This document shows positions 43,204 to 50,795 of a stretch of 64,000 bases of DNA, one piece after another; the stretch's first letter is position 1; each line of letters opens with the position of its first letter. The notes beneath the pieces were generated by a model. It was given only the letters and a program-made list of their open reading frames with translations. It was not told where the DNA came from and ran no database searches. The translations under genes were made by a program, and so were the position numbers. The DNA comes from Rhodocyclaceae bacterium (lineage in GTDB: Bacteria; Pseudomonadota; Gammaproteobacteria; Burkholderiales; Rhodocyclaceae), in contig JADKDD010000002.1 in assembly GCA_016718525.1 (NCBI GenBank), positions 1,364,001 through 1,428,000 on the forward strand, written 5' to 3'.

Positions 43204-44412
43204 ATGACTCCCACCCCATCTCCTGCTGTAAAGACAATCGAGAACCCGTACCGACCAGGTGCAGGGCACAAACCTCCATTCTTGGCCGGACGTACCCAAG
43301 AAAGCGCTGATGTTGAACGCTATTTTGATCAAGAGCAGATTCTGTCAAACATCGTCTTGACCGGGTTGCGTGGTGTTGGCAAGACCGTTCTCTTAGAAGA
43401 ATTGCGTAAGCCGGCTGTTGCACGTAAGTGGTTCTGGGTTGGTACCGATTTATCAGAGTCGGCTTCAGTATCTGAAGAAAATATGGCAATTCGACTGATA
43501 ACCGACCTCGCTGTCGTGACATCTGGGTTTGAATTCAAAACTTCCCTCCCGCCAAAAGCAGGATTTACATCGGAGCCAGAGCTAAAGGCAACCCGGCTTG
43601 ATTTTCATTTCTTGAGAGAGCGTTTTCAGGAAGCACCTGGGCTAGTCGCGGACAAGCTTAAGTATGTGCTTGAGTTGTGCTGGGAAGCAACGCGCAATTC
43701 AGGTTGCCGTGGAATTATCTTCGCCTACGACGAATCTCAGAATTTGGCTGATCAAACGGCGAAGGAGCAGTATCCGCTTTCGATGTTATTGGAAGTCTTC
43801 CAGTCAATACAACGCAAAGGGATCCCATTCATGCTGCTTCTGACGGGGTTGCCGACACTCTTTCAAAAATTAGTGGAAGCGCGAACATATGCAGAGCGAA
43901 TGTTTCATGTGATTACGCTTGACAGGCTTAAACCTGTTGACAGCGAGGCTGCGATTACTGTGCCTATTAGGGAGTTGTCGTTCAAGTTCACGCCACATGG
44001 TATCGAACGAATCATTGAATTATCAGGCGGATACCCGTACTTCATTCAGTTCATTTGTCGCGAATCGTATGACCTTGTTATGCGGGGTGAAAACCTAGAC
44101 GAATCTCGACTGCTCTCCATAATTGCAAAATTAGACAGTGACTTCTTTGCAGGTCGGTGGGCTCGAGCAACAGACAGGCAAAGAGACCTACTGAACCTCA
44201 TCGCCGAATTGGACACAGCCGACAACGAATTCTCTGTACAAGAGATTGTCGAGGTATCAAAGCGAGCTGGTCGTAAGCCGTTTTCTGGAAGCCACGTAAA
44301 TCAAATGCTCAGCTCATTGTCCGGATCAGGACTGATATTCAAAAACAGGCATGGGAAGTATGCGTTTGCAGTACCTCTGTTGTCACGTTTCATCAAGCGA
44401 CAGGCCGAATAA
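43204..44412 (+). CDS. AAA-type ATP-binding protein (ORC/STAND-like)
   Basis: 402 residues. Walker A is VLTGLRGVGKTVLLEEL, Walker B is IIFAYDESQNLAD, and the P-loop domain is followed by a winged-helix-like C-terminus (FSVQEIVEVSKRAGRKPFSG, HVNQMLSSLSGSGLIFKNR). The opening PYRPGAGHKPPFLAGRTQE is typical of mobile-element ATPases of this type. It could regulate the element, remodel DNA or act in defence; I cannot decide. The -35/-10 are in the AT-rich region upstream. Confidence 0.8.
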   Translation: MTPTPSPAVKTIENPYRPGAGHKPPFLAGRTQESADVERYFDQEQILSNIVLTGLRGVGKTVLLEELRKPAVARKWFWVGTDLSESASVSEENMAIRLITDLAVVTSGFEFKTSLPPKAGFTSEPELKATRLDFHFLRERFQEAPGLVADKLKYVLELCWEATRNSGCRGIIFAYDESQNLADQTAKEQYPLSMLLEVFQSIQRKGIPFMLLLTGLPTLFQKLVEARTYAERMFHVITLDRLKPVDSEAAITVPIRELSFKFTPHGIERIIELSGGYPYFIQFICRESYDLVMRGENLDESRLLSIIAKLDSDFFAGRWARATDRQRDLLNLIAELDTADNEFSVQEIVEVSKRAGRKPFSGSHVNQMLSSLSGSGLIFKNRHGKYAFAVPLLSRFIKRQAE

Positions 44413-44420
44413 TTACCGTC

Positions 44421-44475
44421 GCCTGACGGCCTCAGGCAAAGCGGCGCGCAAGGTGTAACGAGCACCAAGCGCGCC
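44421..44475 (+). other. Tandem perfect hairpins after the island ATPase
   Basis: GCCTGA-CGGCC-TCAGGC (44,421-44,437) is followed five bases later by GGCGCGC-AA-GGTG-loop-CACC-AA-GCGCGCC (44,443-44,475), where every stem base pairs. They lie in the 96-bp gap before the next small gene and have no T tract. They may be mRNA-end structures or a structured RNA; I recognise no known family. Confidence 0.55.
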
Positions 44476-44508
44476 TAACCACGAAGCACCTAATCAGGAG
44501 ATGCAAAC

Positions 44509-44676
44509 ATGGCTCAAGTAACTATAAACGCAATACCAGAGATTCCACATGAAGCACTGTGGCGCGAAGGCGACGATTTAGCAAACCGGGCAACTGTTCA
44601 AGTCTTGTCGCCAACGGCCTTGAAGGAATTGGTATCGACGCTACCCAAAACCGACTGGAATGGGTGTGCAGCATGA
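44509..44676 (+). CDS. Small island protein, 55 residues
   Basis: Opens MAQVTINAIPEIPHEALWRE and ends LPKTDWNGCAA. AGGAG lies at 44,496-44,500. Its stop overlaps the next ATG (ATGA), a strong sign that it is translated. Acidic, no membrane segment, no recognised family. Confidence 0.6.
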   Translation: MAQVTINAIPEIPHEALWREGDDLANRATVQVLSPTALKELVSTLPKTDWNGCAA

Positions 44677-44954
44677 GCAAGAAACCAGACTTGACCGATC
44701 CAGCCAACGCACACATTCTGTATTGCGGAGCGCTGAGAGACTCTTTTACTGTGCTAGTTGAACGCATGACTCAAATTAAACATATGACAGGCTGTATGCT
44801 TGCGGGTGAAGCGCAGGACAAAGCCATAAAGGCGATTGATGAGCTGAGCGACATATTTTCCAATGGCCGATGCATATCCATTGCGCCAAAATATCGTACC
44901 GAGGGCAACGTGATAAGAGCTTCCTTTCCTTCAAAAAAACGCGCAACCGCGTGA
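44673..44954 (+). CDS. Hypothetical island protein, 93 residues
   Basis: Starts at the ATG at 44,673 (MSKKPDLTDPANAHILYC), which overlaps the previous stop; a longer upstream frame would run through the 55-residue gene. Helical, with two Cys residues, and ending in a basic stretch (ASFPSKKRATA). No recognised family. It is probably cotranscribed with the 55-residue gene. Confidence 0.6.
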   Translation: MSKKPDLTDPANAHILYCGALRDSFTVLVERMTQIKHMTGCMLAGEAQDKAIKAIDELSDIFSNGRCISIAPKYRTEGNVIRASFPSKKRATA

Positions 44955-45075
44955 CGATTTTGCTGCGCCTAGGCTGATCCCCGAATACCCACTTACCCTG
45001 GTGGGCTGGCGCGGATCCTTCCCAAGGGATGCGGAGGGTGCGCGATGGCAATACAGTGCAAAAAAGGAGACCATA

Positions 45076-45759
45076 GTGTCGACCGCGAAACCTCGTTATG
45101 ACGGTGACGGAAGCTGGAAGAATCGGAAGTTTACCGAAACCGAGTGGGATCGCCTTGGTGGCCAAATTCGCAAGCAACTCAGGCCCTACTATCCTGACAA
45201 GAAGGCCAAGTCCAACCATCCTTTTGGTCATCCTGCAGACGGATTTGCAAATGCGATGTTGGCCGAAGCTAACACCGCGGTCTCAATAATGCTGTGGCTT
45301 GGCAGGCGCCTTACGAAGGAAGAGCTACATGCCGAACAATTGGACGCAATGAAGGTACTAAAGAGAGCCGAGTATTGTCTTGACAATCTGTCTCATGACT
45401 TCGACATCATGCTTGGCGTAGATGCAGACATATTGGGTTGTCGAGACCAAATACGTGCGCTCATTCCGCGCATCGAGGCTGCAAAGGCCACAATCTCCAA
45501 GCTACCTCGAGCAAAGAAGCTGTCGCAAGCCCAAGCTGACGCATCGGTGGAAATGGCGATCCGTGTCTTACGCGTGTGGAAGGGTTACGGTGGCTCGGTA
45601 ACCGCGACTGCGGATATGGCAGCGAACGCGGGCCGAGGCCAGGTATCTGACTCCGTAAAGATTTTGAAAATTCTCGGCGACGCGCTCGGACTATGTCTCG
45701 CAGAAAAAACGTGGGTGGCTAGCATCGCCAAAGCTAGGCGAAAGGTAAGTGACTTGTAG
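45076..45759 (+). CDS. Hypothetical island protein, 227 residues
   Basis: Starts at a GTG at 45,076 with AAGGAG seven bases upstream (reading MSTAKPRYDGDGSWKNRKF). A mainly alpha-helical protein (NAMLAEANTAVSIMLWLGRR, QADASVEMAIRVLRVWKGYG) with a basic C-terminus. No family recognised; the Shine-Dalgarno and terminator downstream mark it as a real unit. Confidence 0.6.
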   Translation: MSTAKPRYDGDGSWKNRKFTETEWDRLGGQIRKQLRPYYPDKKAKSNHPFGHPADGFANAMLAEANTAVSIMLWLGRRLTKEELHAEQLDAMKVLKRAEYCLDNLSHDFDIMLGVDADILGCRDQIRALIPRIEAAKATISKLPRAKKLSQAQADASVEMAIRVLRVWKGYGGSVTATADMAANAGRGQVSDSVKILKILGDALGLCLAEKTWVASIAKARRKVSDL

Positions 45760-45785
45760 AAGTCTGACGAAGCACCCGCATTCTC

Positions 45786-45810
45786 GGGCGCATGTCGCGC
45801 CCTGTTTTTT
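45786..45810 (+). terminator. Intrinsic terminator
   Basis: GGGCGC-ATGTC-GCGCCC then TG and six T. It is the cleanest terminator of the island and ends the early plus-strand block that begins with the ATPase. Confidence 0.85.
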
Positions 45811-45870
45811 GAGCCACCAAAACGAGACTGCATTCCATGCCGCGCAAGCGGATTCATTGGAAGGCAGAAA

Positions 45871-46059
45871 ATGGAAAAGATTACAACTGAAGCACTCGCA
45901 AACCGACTCGGGTTGAAGCCGCATTCACTTAGAGCCGCGTACTGCAGAACCGGTAGCTATTTCGGTCTTAAACCAGTGAAGTGTCCGAACGGACGGTTAC
46001 TGTGGCCTGACGACTCAGTAGAGCGACTTACATCGGCACGAGAGAAGGTGGCAGCGTGA
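45871..46059 (+). CDS. AlpA-like/MerR-like DNA-binding protein (possible excisionase)
   Basis: 62 residues: MEKITTEALANRLGLKPHSL, then AYCRTGSYFGLKPVKCPNGR and LLWPDDSVERLTSAREKVAA. It has the helix-turn-helix plus wing form of AlpA/excisionase-like proteins of P4-type islands, which turn on excision or regulate the integrase. It overlaps the next ATG by one base (TGATG). Confidence 0.7.
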   Translation: MEKITTEALANRLGLKPHSLRAAYCRTGSYFGLKPVKCPNGRLLWPDDSVERLTSAREKVAA

Positions 46060-46451
46060 TGCCCGGCGCTCAGGGATTGCCTCCCACAAATGAAACGCCC
46101 GGCGGCAACCGGGCGGGGCAAAACAAAAAAACCACACGCGAACTTTACTTTCCAAAGCCGCCCGTCGTCAAGGCAATGGTTCTGGCAGACCTTCTCAACG
46201 GACGAAAAATCACACACCTTCATTGCTGGCGTGAGCACGGGAGCAGTCGACTCTCGCATCACATCATGATGCTTAGAAGGGCTGGTTGGAATGTCGTTAC
46301 GGTCGAAGTAGACGCACCTACGAGTGACGGCCGCATTGCCCAGATCGGGCTCTACCACCTACCTGTAGAAACGATTGAGCTTGCCGGGGAACGTGGTCAG
46401 CGGTTCGTTGCGGAGTGCGCCCGGGTTGCTGCTGAAAGGCGGGCAGCATGA
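46059..46451 (+). CDS. Helix-turn-helix domain protein of the island
   Basis: 130 residues from the ATG at 46,059. The N-terminal 25 residues are Gly/Pro/Asn-rich; the rest reads as a winged helix: VVKAMVLADLLNGRKITHLH, REHGSSRLSHHIMMLRRAGW, then a wing VVTVEVDAPTSDGR. It resembles helix-turn-helix proteins found beside island replication genes. It is coupled to its neighbours on both sides. Confidence 0.65.
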   Translation: MPGAQGLPPTNETPGGNRAGQNKKTTRELYFPKPPVVKAMVLADLLNGRKITHLHCWREHGSSRLSHHIMMLRRAGWNVVTVEVDAPTSDGRIAQIGLYHLPVETIELAGERGQRFVAECARVAAERRAA

Positions 46452-47012
46452 ATGGGCTATCCAAAAAAGCACGGCGTAGCGGTATCGGGGCCATGGCTTC
46501 CAATACCATTGGAGTTCCTTCGATCAAGGGCATGTGCGGAACTGTCACCACTGGCAGCGAAGTTACTGTTCGACGTACTGGCAACGCTTGGGCCGAACGC
46601 GACCAGCAACGGCGATATTTCACTGGCGCCCAAGTTGATGGCAGTCAGAGGATGGACCAGTCGAAGCAGTCTCGCTGCAGCCGCACACGAGCTCAAGGAA
46701 CAAGGATTACTTGTTCAAACTCGGCAAGGCTCCCGACTCGATTGCAGCCTGTTCGCTTGCACTCTCTACCCACTCAATTGCGATCGGAAAAAAATCGATG
46801 TGGGTCCAGGCAGTTTTCGCACTACGGACTTCATGGGGTCAGGCGCGAATCTCGGACAGCCCCCGACCGAAATCAAACCGGCCAGTTGGCGACGCGCAAG
46901 GAAAGCAGGAGTTCGTCCCGTCACGGTACAAACGGTATCCCCGCCACGGGACGAAGTAGACCTAAAACGTCCCGCCACGGGACAAAGTCCAAAGCCGCAA
47001 ACATCGAAATAG
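46452..47012 (+). CDS. Replication-initiator-like winged-helix protein
   Basis: 186 residues from the ATG at 46,452, one base after the previous stop. MGYPKKHGVAVSGPWLPIPL, then LSPLAAKLLFDVLATLGPNA and GWTSRSSLAAAAHELKEQGL, matches small helix-turn-helix proteins of mobile elements that resemble replication initiators. The last ~40 residues coincide with the iteron-like palindromes and look non-globular. The overlapping frame from 46,448 is longer but Arg/Ser-rich and is rejected. Confidence 0.6.
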   Translation: MGYPKKHGVAVSGPWLPIPLEFLRSRACAELSPLAAKLLFDVLATLGPNATSNGDISLAPKLMAVRGWTSRSSLAAAAHELKEQGLLVQTRQGSRLDCSLFACTLYPLNCDRKKIDVGPGSFRTTDFMGSGANLGQPPTEIKPASWRRARKAGVRPVTVQTVSPPRDEVDLKRPATGQSPKPQTSK

Positions 47013-47078
47013 CCGACTTTGTCCCGCCACGGTACAAAACCCCCTGTTTTTGGGGTCGGCATCGTCCCGCCACGGGTC
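46915..47078. repeat. Five iteron-like palindromes GTCCC-GCCAC-GGGAC
   Basis: Copies at 46,915, 46,938, 46,969, 47,021 and 47,064, each 15 bp, with 13-15 matches to the consensus except the second, which differs at its first two bases. Three lie at the 3' end of the initiator-like gene and two after it. Spacings are 23, 31, 52 and 43 bases. They could be initiator binding sites or operators. Confidence 0.6.
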
Positions 47079-47124
47079 ACCTTTATAGATTAACCATCTG
47101 TAGCGAAATTTCAGGAGTTCACCA

Positions 47125-47868
47125 ATGACCGAAAAAATGTACGACTTAAGCTGGAAAATCGACGGCGACAACATTCGCTTGAAACAAGACGCGGGGATCG
47201 ACGAGGTCCATGTGATTGACCTTCATCCTGCACAACTCAAACTGCTTGCCGAGCAAGCCGGCCTGCTGAACCTTGCTACTGGTAGCCAATCCACCAGCAG
47301 CGCCTTCGTTACTTTGGAACGCCGCTTTCGGATAGTCACTGAAAAGTTGAAGGACGTCGTGGAGAACGTCGGGTATCGCCAAGAGATTTTTGAACAGTGC
47401 GGTTCCGGAATGGAATATCTCACCATCCTCGATAGCGTCGTGACCTTGGCCGACGAGTTCCTCAAAGACGTTGGCAACGCTGGACCACCGACCATGCCCG
47501 CGCAGAGCTTCCCGTCCGATGCTGGCGACGACCTGATGTTTCATCTCGAAGTTGTCTGCGACGAAGGCGACGCCACGATCAACCTCTATCAAACCCAGGT
47601 GCAGGGATCTGGCGGCAGTGATGAGCACATTGTTCTCCATCCGCTGCAAGCTGCTTGGCTGGGGCGGCGCCTGTTGGCAATGACTCGTAACGAAAACACC
47701 GAAGCAATTACCGTTACGCCACCAGCGACAGCAGAGACACCAAAACTTGGCAGGCCGCCCACCGGCGAAGCGCAAAGCAACGCGGAACGTCAGCAAGCCT
47801 ATCGAGACAGGAAGGCCAACGAAAAGCAAGCCGGCGCAACGGAATCCGCACCGTTCGCTTTAGCGTAA
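47125..47868 (+). CDS. Hypothetical island protein, 247 residues
   Basis: TCAGGAG lies before the ATG. Mixed alpha/beta N-terminal two thirds (VHVIDLHPAQLKLLAEQAGL, HIVLHPLQAAWLGRRLLAM), where a similar phrase LHPAQL/LHPLQA occurs twice, suggesting an internal duplication. The C-terminus has a Gly-Arg-Pro-Pro motif (KLGRPPTGEAQS) and AERQQAYRDRKANEKQ, typical of DNA-binding tails on mobile-element proteins. Function unknown. Confidence 0.6.
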   Translation: MTEKMYDLSWKIDGDNIRLKQDAGIDEVHVIDLHPAQLKLLAEQAGLLNLATGSQSTSSAFVTLERRFRIVTEKLKDVVENVGYRQEIFEQCGSGMEYLTILDSVVTLADEFLKDVGNAGPPTMPAQSFPSDAGDDLMFHLEVVCDEGDATINLYQTQVQGSGGSDEHIVLHPLQAAWLGRRLLAMTRNENTEAITVTPPATAETPKLGRPPTGEAQSNAERQQAYRDRKANEKQAGATESAPFALA

Positions 47869-47887
47869 GCAGCGCGACGTTACCGTC

Positions 47888-48124
47888 ATGAGCAATCTCG
47901 TACAAGTGGATCGCCTCCACATTCAATTGCTCCAGCAACAGTTGGCGTTCCTGCGTGCGGCGTTGCGTGGAACGTGGCACATGCTTGAGGTGGAGTCACC
48001 GCCATGGCTGGTGATGGCGGAAGGACTGGCTCGCGTTAGCGAAATGAGCAGCATGGTCGAGAATCTTCTTGCGCCGACAAGACCACAACCCACAGAGTCG
48101 AGTGATGGTGAAGTCGTCCATTAG
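47888..48124 (+). CDS. Hypothetical small island protein, 78 residues
   Basis: Starts 19 bases after the previous gene. Helical (QVDRLHIQLLQQQLAFLRAA, MAEGLARVSEMSSMVENLLA) with no signal or membrane segment. It overlaps the next gene by 20 bases. No family recognised. Confidence 0.45.
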   Translation: MSNLVQVDRLHIQLLQQQLAFLRAALRGTWHMLEVESPPWLVMAEGLARVSEMSSMVENLLAPTRPQPTESSDGEVVH

Positions 48125-48800
48125 CGCGCTGCCTGTCGGAATCTGGCCGCCGTCGCCACAGCTGGGCAAGGTTGAGGCGCGGATACCTCCGACATCAAAA
48201 AAACGCGCCAAAGGGCCGGAAAAGCTGTTTTGCCGCTTGGCGACGAATGAGGATGTTTTCGAGGCCATTGATTGGCGACTTGAGGACTGGACGGACCAAG
48301 CGCTTGAATCGGCCCTGTTTCACGTCGGCAAACTGCTTGATCGAGGCAATCCACTCGATGAAGCGAGACCAGATGTGCAGGCGCTGATGGCGAAGCTTCC
48401 GACGGAAAAGCGCCTCACACCATGGTCAGCAGTGTGCGCACTGGTTGCTCATGTGGCAGATGTGCGAGGTGATGAACGGCTGTTTCTTCTGGCCGGACTG
48501 GAAGTTTTGAAGTGTTATCAGCAGTCGCGGCGGCGCAAAGGACAAAAAAATGTTGCCGATGCACTAACGATCCAGATTCATGGCTATGTTGAGGAAATGC
48601 CAAGTATTACGCCAGAGGTCTTACGAAAGGATTTCGCCAATCAGGCTGCCGAGAATTGGAGAGGTGTGGTAACTGATTCCGATGGAACCACTCTGAGTTT
48701 TGAACCTCGTGCCGGCGCGAAAATTAAGGAAATCAAGAAGGAAGCATTTCGCAAGAGAGTCCAGCGGGCAAAAAAATTAAGTGCGCCTGCACCTGACTGA
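48105..48800 (+). CDS. Hypothetical island protein, 231 residues
   Basis: Starts at the ATG at 48,105, which overlaps the previous gene's end. Helical core (FEAIDWRLEDWTDQALESAL, WSAVCALVAHVADVRGDERL) and a basic C-terminus (KIKEIKKEAFRKRVQRAKK). It may bind nucleic acid. No family recognised; it ends the plus-strand block before a 193-bp gap in which I see nothing. Confidence 0.55.
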   Translation: MVKSSISALPVGIWPPSPQLGKVEARIPPTSKKRAKGPEKLFCRLATNEDVFEAIDWRLEDWTDQALESALFHVGKLLDRGNPLDEARPDVQALMAKLPTEKRLTPWSAVCALVAHVADVRGDERLFLLAGLEVLKCYQQSRRRKGQKNVADALTIQIHGYVEEMPSITPEVLRKDFANQAAENWRGVVTDSDGTTLSFEPRAGAKIKEIKKEAFRKRVQRAKKLSAPAPD

Positions 48801-48993
48801 CGATGCGCTGGTTAAGTAGATCAATCGGGATGCGTTTTGCAAGCGCTGCCGACGAATCCGCCGACAACTACGGCACCGTCAGGATGACTGAGAAGCGCGA
48901 TGGAGCCTCAAAGCTACTACGTCAGTTGGCTCTGATGCAGAATTGATATTGATACATAATGAGTTACGACAGTCCTTTTGTGGGAGTGTAATC

Positions 48994-49824
48994 GTGGCCC
49001 AGTCTTCGAGAATTCGAGGCATCATCGTTGCATTGCTTTTGGCGCTTCCGACAATTTTTTCCGTTGTAGGGTGTACTCAAAGCGTCAGATCCGAGTCGGC
49101 TATGTCTGTAGCTGACGGGCAACTGTCAATTCTGAGAATGGGCTATTCAAGTAGAGCCAGGATTGTCAACGTGACCGACGAATATGGTCGCGACGCCTTC
49201 AAGAGAAGCGGATGGCAAGTACCGGGTTTCCCCGACGAATACTGGGAGGTACGGTTACTCCCAGGGAAATACAAGGTGCTGTTTGCTTATCAAACACAAG
49301 ATCCAGGGTCGTACAACGGCATGCCGCTTTTTTCAACAGAACACTTTGCAGAACAAGTGGTGGTCAAGGCGGGTATGACATATTTTTTTACTGCGCGCTA
49401 CAAAGAAAATCGCTGGATTAATGCAATTTCAACGCTTGAAATTCCGACAATAGATGACACTACTCAAGGTCTCTCGGAAAAAGACGGTCGCATCGCGTTC
49501 GAAAGACTCAGAGTTCAGGATTATCTGCGACGACAGGTCTCATTGCCACTTGATAGACCACTAACCTTCGTTTCTGGAAAGCCGCTGGATTTTGACGAAG
49601 CAAGATCAATATTGAGGCGCGCGAAGTCTGGTGGAGTTGTCAGAGTGCGCTTTCATGTGCGACCCGACGGCGGAGTTGATGGCTTAAGTGTATTGAGCGC
49701 GTCACCGCTTGAGGTAAACGAACTATTTCTTGGGACAGTCGTCACTTGGAAGTTTCTGCCAATCAACCGGGGCGGCAAACCAGCGGAGTTACAGCTTGAG
49801 TACTCAGCGAACTTTGGGCAATGA
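48994..49824 (+). CDS. Lipoprotein with TonB-like C-terminal domain
   Basis: 276 residues from the GTG at 48,994, with GGGAG upstream. A hydrophobic segment ends in a lipobox (IFSVVGC), then a ~180-residue beta-rich region (YWEVRLLPGKYKVLFAYQTQ). The last ~80 residues (GGVVRVRFHVRPDGGVDGLS, PLEVNELFLGTVVTWKFLPI) resemble the TonB C-terminal fold. It is likely an outer-membrane or periplasmic lipoprotein, and this looks like cargo rather than a mobility gene. No TonB system partner is nearby. Confidence 0.65.
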   Translation: MAQSSRIRGIIVALLLALPTIFSVVGCTQSVRSESAMSVADGQLSILRMGYSSRARIVNVTDEYGRDAFKRSGWQVPGFPDEYWEVRLLPGKYKVLFAYQTQDPGSYNGMPLFSTEHFAEQVVVKAGMTYFFTARYKENRWINAISTLEIPTIDDTTQGLSEKDGRIAFERLRVQDYLRRQVSLPLDRPLTFVSGKPLDFDEARSILRRAKSGGVVRVRFHVRPDGGVDGLSVLSASPLEVNELFLGTVVTWKFLPINRGGKPAELQLEYSANFGQ

Positions 49825-50427
49825 CAATTACTAGAAGTTTCAACCGCTGCCGCACGACCCCAATCGCTTCGACTGGCGGCACGCGCTTTCAGGCGAAAGT
49901 CCGCACGCGTGTAACTTACATTGGCAAGGCTGAACTGCGAACCTTGCCGCGAACCACCTCACTGCGAACCAATCCCCCTTGAGGTGCGGACTAGCTGCGG
50001 ACTCGTTCAGGTGCGTACCTCGCTGCGTACTGTGGCGGTGCGCAGCAGCCCCTCGCGCGTAGCTTCCGGTTCTCGCCTCGCGCGCGCGCGCGGAACGTTT
50101 GGGTCAATCGCAATAACCTTTGCAATTCGCGTTGCCGGAAACGCGGCGCAGGATGTAGACATCTGTGGACATTTTGCGACTTTAAGCCTTCGCCAAACCT
50201 TAACATCTTTCAACAACAACGGACTGCGCATTCTGCTGCAATAGCCACATCTGACAACAACGGACTGCGCTCTTTGCGCAATTCTGCTGACAACTTCATC
50301 ATCTTTCATCATGCGAGCACCTTTGATTCTTTGACTTTTTATCAAGGCTCGACCTTTAAACGATGGCCGTAGAATGTTAATGTCTTTCAATGCCGGCGAA
50401 CCCTGACCGCTTCCGGTCACGCGGCAA
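49825..50427. other. Gene-free repeat-rich region of the island
   Basis: A 603-bp stretch between convergent genes. It holds seven GCG-N-AC words at 49,937, 49,949, 49,964, 49,986, 49,997, 50,013 and 50,025, about one helix turn apart; one copy of the GC-rich island repeat (50,076-50,100); a GTTGCCGGAAACG word (50,131); and a duplicated ACAACAACGGACTGCGC (50,213-50,229 and 50,254-50,270). I see no convincing reading frame. Confidence 0.6.
50076..50100 (+). repeat. GC-rich island repeat, copy 1
   Basis: CCTCGCGCGCGCGCGCGGAACGTTT. Family members lie at about 50,706, 50,757, 54,323 and 55,552 (see findings). Confidence 0.6.
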
Positions 50428-50652
50428 CTACACACCATTGGCCTTGGCAAACGCCTCGATGGCCTGTTGGACCAAATGCCAGCGCGGTTCTTTCTTGAGG
50501 CTTGCTAGAGCGTCCAATTTTTGGACGACATCCGTCCCGATGGTCACTTCCAAACGGCTGCAATTTGAGTCGATGATGTTGAGCCGGTGTTTACGCGTCC
50601 TTGCTGTGGATGTCATTTTCTGAGTGTTGCCGGAAACGGTTAAATTGTTCAT
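50428..50652 (-). CDS. Ribbon-helix-helix-like small protein
   Basis: 74 residues from the ATG at 50,652, with a near-perfect Shine-Dalgarno (AGGAGG) eight bases upstream. SRLEVTIGTDVVQKLDALAS, then EPRWHLVQQAIEAFAKANG, reads as a strand-helix-helix of the CopG type, so a regulator or an antitoxin. No toxin is adjacent. It is downstream of the 1603-residue gene on the same strand. The start segment contains the TTTCCGGCAAC word shared with other island genes. Confidence 0.6.
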   Translation of the reverse strand: MNNLTVSGNTQKMTSTARTRKHRLNIIDSNCSRLEVTIGTDVVQKLDALASLKKEPRWHLVQQAIEAFAKANGV

Positions 50653-50705
50653 CTTGGACCTCCTGATTGAGCCTTTAAAAAACCTTAACCACGCCTGAAC
50701 GCTCT

Positions 50706-50786
50706 CACGCGTGCACGCGCGGAACGTTCGGGAATGGTGGGGAATGTTGGGGCTTGCCGCCTCGCGCGCACGCGCGTACTGTTCCG
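50706..50786 (-). repeat. GC-rich island repeat, copies 2 and 3
   Basis: CACGCGTGCACGCGCGGAACGTTC (50,706-50,729) and CCTCGCGCGCACGCGCG (from 50,757), in the gap between the ribbon-helix-helix gene and the 1603-residue gene. Confidence 0.5.
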
Positions 50787-50795
50787 GATTGTTGA

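Noticed and set aside
44421..44475. An integron attC site
   Set aside because: A CCTAAC word is present, but the matching GTTAGG arm is absent and there is no integron integrase.
46448..47128. 226-residue frame overlapping the initiator-like gene
   Set aside because: Very rich in Arg, Ser and Thr. The 46,452 frame has normal helix-turn-helix composition and fits directly after the previous stop.
49937..50030. A CRISPR array at the GCG-N-AC words
   Set aside because: The repeated unit is six bases and intervals vary from 11 to 22; there are no constant-length spacers and no cas gene in the window.
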